In this document: one piece after another, positions 29,501 to 64,000 of the stretch
Layout of the letters: the number at the start of each line of letters is the position of its first letter
Numbering within the stretch: position 1 is the first letter of the stretch
Assembly (NCBI GenBank): GCA_025642075.2
Contig: JAODUO010000146.1
Coordinates: 328,501 to 392,500 of the forward strand
Source of the DNA: Ridgeia piscesae
Taxonomy: Eukaryota; Annelida; Polychaeta; Sabellida; Siboglinidae
DNA length: 64,000 nucleotides
Direction of reading: 5' to 3'
The notes under the pieces: generated by a model
The model's database searches: none
The model's input: the letters and a program-made list of their open reading frames with translations, nothing else
Told to the model about the DNA's origin: nothing
Translations under genes and position numbers: made by a program

Positions 29501-30589
29501 TGAAATAAATGTGTGTTATGAATTTGTAAGTACTTGGAGAATATTGGCTCAGCTACCAGCAAGTTTCTTGTATACTAGCTGCCAGTTGTGCATGCTATAA
29601 CAGTGGCACAACAAATACTTAATCATTGTGTTAATGACTGATCTGTCAACTCACAAATCTATGATCCAATCAGCCGGGCTGTTGACTGCAGTGAGAGAAA
29701 AGAAAACTGGATGAATATGACATAAATCACTCACTCACTGTTGACTGTCATACTACGTCATCTGTGGCCTGTATTGAACTTTCATGTGAGCTTATAAATG
29801 TGGAAAATGACAGATTGCCATATATGGAGGCAACACGATTAGGAGATCAAAACTAGTTTATAAGTATCTGACAATGAATCTTTGGAGCATAATTTGTCAA
29901 TCAGTCAGTCAGAGTAATTGACACTAATGTCAGTACTGCATGAATAGTCAATCGGTCAATCAATCAGGGCAGTTTATTTCTACATTAACATAGAATACGT
30001 CATATGTGGTTTTCTATTTCTCAGGTGTATTCACATGTCATAAAACAGAAAGGAAATGTTTAACACTTATAAGGTGCTTTCTACTTTAGTCTAAGAGGTA
30101 ATATTCCATGGCAGTTTAAGTGGATGTTATTGATGTTGTATTAACAAACACAGTTTACTGAACTATTAGTCTTTGTCTGGATAGTTGGAATATTGCAGCC
30201 ACGCGGACTCTGAAAGAGCTGCTCGAACATTTTGTTTACATATTTCTTGGAAGGAAAGTTTAACTTGTGAACAGCGACTGGGGCTTATTAAGACCATTCT
30301 GTGACTCAGAGTACAAATGAGCAACACTGTCGGCACTTAGGTCAAATCTACATTTGTAAACAGGTCGAAGACAGCTACTGTACTATGAAGCCGGGCTTAA
30401 CCTGGTAATGGCGTTCAGCCTTATAAGCATAATGTGTGTTTACTCGGTGAGCTCAGTTGACATTCCATGGGGGTTGAAGCCCGTTGAAGTCACGTCACGG
30501 CGGTGGTTCACCGTGGGTGAGCATAGCGTGATATATGTTACTTTTGTGTGCTGCTCCTATTGATCATGAATGCTGTTCGAATGTTGTAG

Positions 30590-30706
30590 GAACAACGTCG
30601 GCCGTGGCAGCAGCAGAGCCCCCTGGTGTGTGACAGTGAATCAACCTTTCGAAAGAGATCATCTGCTTCCTCACATGTGACCAGCGTCGGAAAAGTGCAC
30701 GTCTAA
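30590..30706 (+). other. Weak candidate terminal exon
   Basis: After an acceptor-like TTGTAG (ending 30589) the plus strand is open for 38 codons, beginning EQRRPWQQQSPLVCD and ending SVGKVHV, then stops with TAA at 30704. It is CpG-richer than its surroundings. A second frame, the one in phase with the 26547 donor, stops after 31 codons. No family is recognised. Confidence 0.18.
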
Positions 30707-33700
30707 ATTCTGATGTTACCTCAACTTATATCTTGAAATGTCCAGCTTTTGTATGAGCCGTTTCATGGCGACAGTTCCCACTGCTGCTGAAATTTCTTGT
30801 AATGCAGCACAGTTGTGCATCATATCAGGCTAATAATTCACTCATATATCTATATATATATATATTTGACATACGTGTAGTGAAATTAAAGTTGCAGTAA
30901 ATTGCAGAATTTATTTATAAAAATGCAAATAACTTTTGAAGATGGATATACAATTATTGTTAGAATAAAAAAACTGGCATTGTTGCCTGTTGCAAAGATT
31001 TAGAAATGTGCTTGAATCATTCAACAAATTACTGAACGTATAATTATATGTAGATCAGGATGTCAAATTGTGGAGTACCGTGTTTATACAGTTATGTGTC
31101 TTGAATCTTCCTGTGGTAAGATCGGTTCTATGTCAAAGCAAATCTTTTATATAGGAGACATGATGCAAGGGTAATGTTTTATGCCAAAGGTAGCATAATT
31201 AGCAACTTGCTTTTATATAATAATTATGTGAGCGAGAGTTCAATGGGTTTGCTGTGTGACATTAATATAATCGAGTTGTCTACCAAGGTGTGTTTGTGGG
31301 GTGATGGTGCTATTACAGCCATTACGTGGCCAGAAGTCTTGCTGCTGTTTTATGGTGTTCAAACAGTTTGTCTGGTTTCTTCTTACAATGCTGCATACGA
31401 AAATTATCATGAAATCTGATATTGAGCTTGAATTGCCTGTAAGAGTGACTATGATCATGTATTGTGTAAGACTTCTGTGTACGAACTTGGTAGAACCCCC
31501 TGGAATGTGGCATTGTTCCACACAGTTCCTTGTGGAACAGAACCGGTATTTAGAATGGAGTTGCAAACGGTGAATGCCACTTATCAAGTTACGGTATGGC
31601 ATTTGTACTCTAGTGTCGTGTTCAGTGGGGAAAGTGGCGAGGAAATGGTGATATTTGGACTTAGGACAGAGAGGGTGTAGCCAGTTTTCTGGTAGAGAAA
31701 ACGTGAATGTTGAGCTTGTGACTCTTCTACAGTTATGTTGGGGTTGTGCAACAAAATTAGGCCTGATGCTTGTTTCTTGTTGCATTGGTTTTTCTTGTGT
31801 TGTGTAACATTTGTTCATAGAGTCTGTATAGCTTGTTGCTGTGTTGATGGACTGTCGCAGTGTCCAGTTTTCATTTGCGTAGATGCTACATTGATAATTA
31901 CAATTCCCATAAATGATTAGTGGGAATAAAAACCCTTTGTGTACCTGCAAAAGTTTGTCAGATGTGTGTATACATAGTTTGAGCTTACCTTTAGCATGGG
32001 TTTTAGCATATTATTTCAGTACGTTAAGTCTGTGAGAATTGTTATTAATTTCATTAAGTCATGTTTACCATTATTTATGATGCTCACTGGTTGGTTGGTT
32101 GGTTGGTTGATTGGTTGGTTGGTTGATTGGTTGGTCTGATGAAATATGACCGGGTATAAAACCGTAACTGCAAATTTATCAGCTGACTTGTGCTAATTTT
32201 GTTTCCGTTGCTCAGCTGGAGTTTCCAGAGAGAGAGACAGAGAGATGTAAATTAGGAGAAAACTTGAAGGATGTTACAATAACATTTTGAAGACATTATA
32301 TAACATTTTAATATATATATATTAAAAAAAATTCTTTACGCAATTAGTTAAGTGAAGATACTATATTCACTTGATCTATATTATTTTGTCATTGTATTAA
32401 TTGTCAGAAGTTTAAAACTAATTAATGGTGTATCAAGGTGTACTCAACTACTCATACCTGGTATTTTGGTCATAATAATAGTAGTACATTTTTGTCAGCA
32501 TACATTGTTGGCGTGAAACAAAATGTTCTGAAATGTATTCTGTCTGCACAGTTAATTGCTTAAGTTTAATTAATAATACAATTTTGACAAAGTTTGTCAT
32601 CGTTACCATGACTCCTGGACCTGACATACCTTTGGTAGAGAGTAAAGAATGACACTGCTCCAACATGTTAGTTGGAGCCTAATATTAAGTCAATTACTAG
32701 CGTTAATAAAACGGTGTCCTTGTTTCTGAACTTCTTTGCCCCAAGGGAATGACTTCAGTGTGTTCTGTTTAATAATTAAATACTTATTTTCGATATTAAA
32801 TAAAAAAATGAGGTTTGACATATCTCTGAAAATGTTGGTCTGATTACAGGTGTAGAAGTGACGTGATTTGCTTATTTTTCTACCAGTTATGACAATTCAT
32901 AGGTTGGTTTCTGTAGACTTTAATTAAGTGTTGAGCTCTATATTGCTATAAGTGGATGGTGAGTAGACGTTGCTGACAAGTAATCACATTCAGACTTATT
33001 TCTGTGTATATATAGTCGTTTGACTGTGAAATAATTACAAAGCTGCGTTTCTTGCTGAAATTGGTAATACTCGTAGAGTATTTCTACCGTGACAATTTAT
33101 TAATACATAGTTGTACAAAATGCTAATAAAATGATATCACGAAATGCTGTCATGAGTTTTTGCCACATGCTTCGCAGAGCTGGGACTGAGTGTATTATTT
33201 TGTGTTTCCCATTACGTTCTCTTTGAACTACAAGATAGACTCATGTTCTTTATTTCATTATTCAACTTATCTATACAGAGTTGGCATGCGTTTGAGTTAG
33301 TCTTGGTATTTTTGTATAATGACTTATCTATCATGTGACCTATTGCTAAGCAAGACTCAACATGTCATCCGTAACCAAATTGATACAGAACACAGTGGGT
33401 TTGTACCATCGTATATATTTTGTTGAAATTCACACCCAAAATGTGTCTATGGCAAAAACATAATGCAATGGTTGTTAAAGTGAACTATGAGCAGGAATGT
33501 TTGATATAATATTATGACATGCTAATGTCGCAGTAGTAATGTAATTACCATATCCATATGTTTTATTTATATATATATATTGTATACAGTGTATAAGCAT
33601 TATCACTGTTGTTTGCCATGCTTGAATAAGGCCATGCTCGAAACTAGACGGTGAAATCGTGACATGGCGGATCTATAAATTTCTTCAAACCAATACAAGA

Positions 33701-35067
33701 CAAACACCTGGTATTTTGGCATTGAGCAATTACATCTGGTAGCAATGATTTAGAACTTTCCTCAGTTGAGATTAAACGATGAATTTTCATTTGGGCATCA
33801 TAAAAATGTTAGGGATGGCACCATTTAACAGGGTCAAGCTGATAACCAGAAACACAAATATTATTCAGCGATGCTTGTGTCACACACGACAGTGTTGTGA
33901 GGACAGTCAACCCTCCCATCTTGGTACGCAGACACAAAGGCACCCGTACAACACATTAAGCTTTTGTGTTTCTTCAGCAGATTACAGTAAAAAAACATGA
34001 AAAGAAAATTCTGAATGTTCCTTTGTGTGGTGTGAGGGAGCAGGCATTATTTATCAGTGGAATTGGGGCGGGACGATCTGATTTAAAATGCCATACTAAC
34101 ATCTTATACATACACACTTAGAAATATAGCCTCCAAAGTGTCCTAAATGAGCATCAAAATCCTACTCTTCTTTGGTAGTGGTAAATAATTTTTGGGCATA
34201 AATCACTGCATTAAGAATTGTCCCCCAATTCCCAGCACTGCAATACACCACGTGGACTGAAAACTACCTGTCAGAATGTTCAATATAAATAACTGACTGC
34301 TCCCTAAGTGACTTAGGTCACGGCACTGTACTTAGGCATTGGGTCAGTAAAATGGACAAGAACACTCTGGTCAACTAGAATTTCCAACAACAGTCTAGCA
34401 AGAAGCATTATTAATAAACATCCACTCTGAGTTGAACCTGGGTTCACCTGGGTCAGGTGTTATTTTACACATGATTTAACACATTGTGACTGGCAATCAT
34501 AAATAGAAATTGTTACAAAACATCATGTCCCACCATTAACATTCATGTATGCTGTGAAACCACGAATCTCTCAGCATAAACATCTATCACTTGCACGCAC
34601 ACGCATTCCTTGGTGCCCTATGCCAGCAGTTGGTCTACTATAATAACGTACATGTACAGAGCACACACATAGCTGTGAAGTCAGTGGTTCCATCCTTGTA
34701 GTTACTGTGTTAGCCTCACTCGAGTCAACAGAGCTATTGTCAGTAGTTGAGAGTATGGCACTGATGATCAAGTGACCTTGACAAAGGTCAATGGAAACAT
34801 TGTTAAACAATTCTAAACAGAAGTGATCAGGTCTCACAAAAGTATCATTAAACATTTCAGGTACACAACCTGCCACAGCAATTGGGTATTAAAGCAAGCT
34901 CCTGGGTTTTTGGCTTCATTTACTATTACGTTCTTATGATTACAACATAAATGTTGAAGGTATTCCCCCGCAACACATTCCAATGGTAAATAAAACAAAA
35001 TCGATTGGCAATGATGCTGAGGTGAGCAGTTAACTGCAATACACTTTTGATGTTTAACTTTCTCACG

Positions 35068-35145
35068 TTCCAGACAGCAGACGTCCATTATAAATTACCA
35101 CTCGGCCAATTCTGGGCAGAAGAGCCGACACCCTCCCTTTAAGTT
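35068..35145. repeat. Unclassified dispersed repeat, copy 1
   Basis: CCAGACAGCAGACG, GGCCAATTCTGGGCAGAAGA and CCTCCCTTTAAG match 46542-46622 over about 80 bases. Confidence 0.55.
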
Positions 35146-35680
35146 TCAGAATGAATACTTGTAAAATGTTTGATTCTGTAGATCATAGGCTTAAACATTG
35201 TATCGCATTTGTTGAAATATTTTCAGTATTTTTCTATTTATGTTAAATACAAAAATTAAAATAGGTAATTTTGACTGACATTGTCTGCTGGTATATACTC
35301 TCCACATACATACATATATTTCTAACAAAATTGACAGTGATAGCTATTTTTGGTTCATATGCAAAATAAGTCTGCAACTGAATACCTGGGTCACTGCAAT
35401 GGTTCACATATGATAGTTTCTTTATTAAATAATTTTACAGTGCATAAAATACACTTGCATATACGCTGGCATTCCAAATTAATAGGGAGAATGCTTGTTG
35501 CTTACCTATAAATTTTTTTTCTTCATAACTTGATACAATTGTAGATGATTTACAGTCACAGCACATTGTGAATAAAAACTACCCCTGGGGTAGCAAAAAT
35601 GGGCTGGACTTGGGCCTAAAGTATGGAAACATCCGGAAACTGCAGAACTGATCTTTTTACAATGCACACTTCAAACCCTC

Positions 35681-35686
35681 TTTATT
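35681..35686 (-). terminator. GABBR1: Candidate GABBR1 poly(A) signal
   Basis: AATAAA on the minus strand, about 125 bases beyond the GABBR1 stop. It is the first canonical hexamer I see downstream. Confidence 0.4.
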
Positions 35687-35809
35687 AATGTAGAAAAAAA
35701 CTGATGCTTAAAAACGATTATCTAAATTAATTTCATATCACTAGTATGATAAATTGTTTTTAAAATGTTCCATTGACCTTTAAGTGAAAACTGTTCATGA
35801 TGCGATTCG

Positions 35810-59500
<23,691 letters not shown>

Positions 59501-59711
59501 CTGCAACAATATAGACATTTCTTTCAAAAAGACACATCTAATATGGATGTAAAGACACAAAAATCTTTCATTTTTAAGTGTGACTTATTTACCGTGATTT
59601 TCAGATGCTCTGTTACTGACCACTGTTGTTTTATTCAGGAATTCACCATTTTGGGAATCAACAGCCTCCATCCAAAGTTATAAAGACAACTGTTTTGTAA
59701 GAAATCCACTT

Positions 59712-59852
59712 ACTTTGGAGCATAATTTGTGAAATGTACGACACTGTCCCACCAAAACCTGAGTCATGTGACGCCAGTATGGGACCCAGACTCATAGTTG
59801 ATGGGTTGAAATGTTGTACGTTCCACAAATTATGCTCCAATGCAAGTAATTT
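59712..59852. repeat. Short inverted repeat (hairpin element)
   Basis: TTGGAGCATAATTTGTGAAA with TGTACGAC (59716-59743) is repeated inverted at 59814-59841 (GTTGTACGTTCCACAAATTA, TGCTCCAA). About 70 bases lie between the arms. Confidence 0.7.
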
Positions 59853-60424
59853 TTTTAAAACAAAATAACATAATTTAGAAGCCATGAACAATATATTCCA
59901 AAGTGTTACATTGCTTTTTGGTGAATTGCTAATTCATAGGTTCATTATGATACTGCAATGATGTTGCAATAATTAAATATTACTAAGTATTTAAATCCTT
60001 CTTAAAAATTGCTCTCAAAGTACAGCCCAATCAGGATTACACAAATGTATTCCCACTAGGTGGCGTCAGTTTATCAAAACAGAAACAGATATGTACTGTA
60101 GATTGTGTTTATAAAACTATTTCCCAATACACTGTATAGACAACCCTATTTGCAGTAGCCAGGGCAATCTATCTTAATGATTCTAAATATATCGTCATTA
60201 CTTTGTACTCATAAATCATACAATATATTCTCGGACACATTATCAGGGTACATAATAAACCTACATATACATGAACAGCCAGTACGAGACTATATTTAGT
60301 TGACGTTAGCTGTTAGATTGTGTAACGATGATTTACGACCATGTGCCAGGTTGTACCTGCAATATGGTCTGAAAGCCACAATCTGTTTAACTAAACAAAC
60401 TGATGAACTTGACTACAAGGTATG

Positions 60425-60496
<72 letters not shown>

Positions 60497-63400
60497 CACA
60501 CATAATATATTGTATATATTGTTTGGGGAGTATGTTAAGAGACAGTTTGCATCTGCAGCATCCCCTTCAGAAATAATTTATGGATATTTGCAATTTCCCA
60601 TTTGCAAGGGTTCTTATATGTTTTAGGTCCATATTGTATCCTCCATTTGTGCAAATTGGTGCTGATGTAATAAAAAGACACACTGTTTGTCAGCTGCGTA
60701 AAACTGTGTAAATAGATGGAGTGATTCTCGAAGTTGTCAACTCAACCATTGGAACACTCTTCACTGTTTTCACCCTTCATTGTGGCTACAACGGGTTATG
60801 TGATTGTGACTATCGTGTATTTAGACACCTTTTCTGCTGGGTTTTTTTCAAAGGTTAAAAATACGTTATTGTCTGTTTATACATTACATAATTTTTTTTT
60901 TTTAGGAAAACTTACCTGAATATAACAGACGCCTGATTTCAAAAATAAAACGAAAGCCACTATAATTTGAAATGTGGTTCCATGTCATAGATAAAACATT
61001 GTTACCTATAGAATATCCATGACTCGTGGAAGTGGCGGAATTACCATCACTTTCAAAGCACATAATAATATATATTATGCACTACTAACATTTTGTGTAT
61101 GTCATAGCTTCAGGCCTGTAAAAGGAAGTGTGTGTCTATTAGGCAGTTTGTGTTTTGAAATGTAATATGGTAATGTTCAATAACGTCTTATTATTGTTCT
61201 GAAACTTCAGTCAGGTTTTTTTAGATTATAAATTACACTTTGATGTGTCTTACATTGTATTTTAATTAGAGGATTTTACATATTATTATTACCTCAGAGG
61301 CAATAATTATAACTTATCCAACCACTCTTTACTGTTTGATAATTTAATTATGTTTTCTGTTGGCAATTCGATGTTTAAAATTAATTAAACCAACAACACA
61401 ACTATACTACTGTTAGGCACCAGCTTACATGACCAGCAGCAAAACTATTCGTCTAAATTTAATTTAATTGATGGTTGATGTCGCAAACAGACACCATCTC
61501 ACCAGATGACTACAGAAAGCTCACGCAATTCTCACATAGATCTCACGTTTATCAACCAGTGCGTTGTTGTTGAACTCAAACGATTTCTGATTGCCTTACA
61601 TGAAACGCTGACAATGGGATTGATGGCCGACCGACAACTAATAGGTTATAGCGTCCAGACGACCGACACACCAGCTGCAGGGGAGGGTTCATTATCTGTG
61701 GATTACACAGGGGAGACATCAGTAAATGAGTGGCCAGTCTGATTCTGGCCCTGTCAATTCAACAAAAGTGAATTGATGAATCAGAATCTCTGTGCCAGGG
61801 CATTTTGACGTCGGCCGAATTCGAGTGATAAATCGATGCAGACATCAGAGCTGAACTAGAAGGCTATAAAAAGATTTATAACAGTTTTTAGTCTAACATA
61901 TTCCTAGCGCTGTATATCTATGTGACAAAGAAATCATAGAAGAGCATAAATTATATGAGGAGTTTAGACCAAGACAAAGCTGCAACTGAAATAACTTTCT
62001 AAAAATAACTGAATGAACACATCAGAAATAGACAACAAATTATTAAAATGTCACCTAATTTTCTTAAATGATTATTTTTTAAGGTATGCTAAAATGTTGG
62101 TTAATCCCGACTACCAGGGGTACATCATGAAAAACAACTTTTATATAATAATGATTGAAATTAATAAATACTTCTTCTAATTTATTATCATCTCTAGGTG
62201 CAAATTATGCCCGAAATATTATTTGCGTGAGCAGCCAGAATTCACCGTCAGGGGAGATCAGAGACGAAAAATTTATGGGAAATTGGCATTTTTCTTATTC
62301 TTACCAGACAGTGATGACTACTTTTTCATGAAGCCTTTTTAACGAAGCCTGGTTTCATAATTCAACATTATTTAAAAAACAGGTTGTTAGTATATCCTCA
62401 ATTTAATAACACACAAGAATGACCAAAAAAGGGTGCACGTATACGCGTGCATCTAAGCAAAATTAAGAACATTTATTCTGCCTCCATGATCTGAATCTTA
62501 AAACACACTCAGTGTGACTAGTAAATTCATAACCAATGTGTTATGAAACTCCACCAGCATCAACATAGACTACAGCCATGACAGAAAAACAACAGGAGAA
62601 GTGTGAAAAACATCTGGGTCAGAAAAACAGCGGGAACAAAGAGACTTGATTAGAGAAATTCGAGGAACTGACACAGGAGGTTGGTGAAAGAGAGTTTTAC
62701 GGAGAAACTAGTAAGGAGTTTACGGAAGGGAACAGAACGGGAGTTAAGGACAGTTGGGAGAGAGCAAGGGACCATCTCACTAATGTTGTTAAGAGATCTT
62801 AAACCCAATTTTTGCACTATAAAATCTTTTTCGATCCTTATCGATGATGAGTGATTTAGAATACCTTAAACTTGTCATCACAATGACGCGCCAGCAGGAC
62901 ATTGTCACTGGTGTGTCATGGAAATAGTGTCCTCAGTAATACAGCAATGGATATTTGTGATTTGAAAAAGAATCATTTAATTTAACGATGGATTTTGCTG
63001 ATGAATTTTCCTTAAAAGCTCTTTATCTTAGTGAAACGGAAAAGGAAATGGAAGGAAGGAAAAGGATGTTAGGACAGTTTAGACTGTGGTGGAAGAATTG
63101 TGTAGACAGATTTGGTTGAATTGGGAAAGGAGAAGGACAGGGAGAGAAAGATGGAAGTGGAGACAGCAGTTTAAGGAAAGTAAGAGGGAAGAAACTGAAA
63201 ACAGATATTGGGGGTCAATATCACGGCAATCTACATGAAACTGCTGCTAACTTTAAACTATCTCTGCCCGTGAAACATATAACGTGACGTACCATGCAGC
63301 AAGGTTTTGAGAACTTCCCAACTGAGAAACATTTCTGGGGTAAAGTTTATCAACACCAGCTAACATTAACTCTACAAGTGTACAAGACAACTGGCTACCA

Positions 63401-64000
63401 GGTAGGCCTGCCCCTTACAACCCCAATAAGTGCATTTGTGTGCTTCATCTCGGCTTATCAATAAACACTTCCTGTAGCCACATGGTCCCCTCACACAACT
63501 GAAGGTGATATGAATTGAGATAAGACAAGAGAGAAAAAGGAACTGGAGGAGATGGGAAGTTTATAGAATGAAAACATTGATGGAGGGTGGACATGTAAGC
63601 AGAAACAAAATACACAAATACTGCATAAACAGTTTGACAAGCTGTGTCAACTCTGAGCGTGTCGTGTAGAATATCTGCTTTGTGGACAGTTCTCACTTTA
63701 GTCCATCCATTACTATGATATAAAACATATATAACAGTGATACACATTATAAATATAAACCAGACGCCATCTCACCAGTCATATATAATTTACATAATAA
63801 AATTATAATGTTACAATAAGATAGAATTTCTATATTCATCAGTTTAAAAAAACTGAAGGAAGACTATAGAAAAGAACCCAAACAACTACATCTATACCAG
63901 GCCAGGCCGCAACAGGACGGCACGGAGAACCCTTGTTTCTGTCCTTATGTGCCACTGACTAAGTAAGTATATAACAATTAGATTTAAGAACACAGTGTGA
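59853..64000. other. GABBR1 upstream intron, no exon recognised
   Basis: AT-rich sequence with the TA run at 60424. A possible small exon ending CAG|GTAAGT on the minus strand at 60914 (reading AFVLFLKSGVCYIQ) does not match the expected receptor sequence. The exons for the N-terminus are probably to the right of the window. Confidence 0.5.
60424..60500. repeat. (TA)n microsatellite
   Basis: About 36 TA units with a few C interruptions. Confidence 0.95.

Larger units (their letters stand above)
25514..35809. other. Intergenic region without a firm gene
   Basis: Between the kinase and the GABBR1 3' end, which face each other. Contains degenerate tandem sequence at about 27340-27850 (TACTCATTGGGGGCAGTTTT-like units), two copies of a ~60-bp unit at 29150-29260 (CACTGGGTGCC...GGTATCTGCCTTT), a GGTT run at 32091-32134 and short TA runs at 30846 and 33564. 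Confidence 0.6.

Noticed and set aside
31174..31950. Overlapping frames on both strands (up to 236 codons)
   Set aside because: No recognisable domains, no supporting splice sites and low-complexity composition; probably chance.
60890..60970. Possible GABBR1 exon before CAG|GTAAGT on the minus strand
   Set aside because: Phase fits, but the peptide AFVLFLKSGVCYIQ does not resemble the receptor segment expected before CMPGLG.

Overview
This is animal nuclear DNA: AT-rich non-coding sequence, split genes with GT-AG introns, tRNA-derived SINEs, LINE remnants, inverted-repeat DNA elements and large minisatellites. The two split genes recognised here, and one intronless gene, are well conserved. 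The GABA-B receptor resembles protostome GABA-B-R1 more than the vertebrate protein (for example [26 protein letters not shown]). I infer a lophotrochozoan such as a mollusc, but the species cannot be read from the sequence.

Layout. 1-16432: no exon seen; probably the large first intron of GSK3 (minus strand). It holds two inverted copies of one TIR element (6950-7852 and about 11335-12100) flanking a 2.1 kb foldback element (7979-10062). 16433-16511: first coding exon of GSK3, minus strand. 16512-17470: CpG-richer region between divergent genes, probably a shared promoter. 17463-22157: probable 5'UTR intron of the next gene. 22217-25513: a complete intronless 1098-codon MAP4K4/Misshapen-type kinase, plus strand, probably a retrogene. 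25514-35809: no firm gene; two weak exon candidates near 26.5 and 30.6 kb. 35810-59500: seventeen exons of a GABA-B receptor subunit 1 gene, minus strand, from the ligand-binding domain to the stop. Their intron phases all agree and together give 807 codons including the stop. The 5' exons (signal peptide, start of lobe 1) lie beyond 64000 or were not seen in 59501-64000.

The GABBR1 introns are loaded with repeats: a 42-bp array (about 49 copies), a 102-bp array (about 17 copies), an 18-bp array (about 66 copies), long GA/TC tracts, a GGTAC pentamer array, two SINE families and two LINE 3'-end fragments. Two arrays start within about 15 bp of a 3' splice site, and one LINE fragment stops about 15 bp from a 5' splice site.

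The long open frames inside the minisatellites and antisense to the kinase are artefacts. GSK3, the MAP4K4-type kinase and GABBR1 belong to different pathways (Wnt/insulin, JNK/cytoskeleton, inhibitory neurotransmission); nothing here shows that they are functionally linked.
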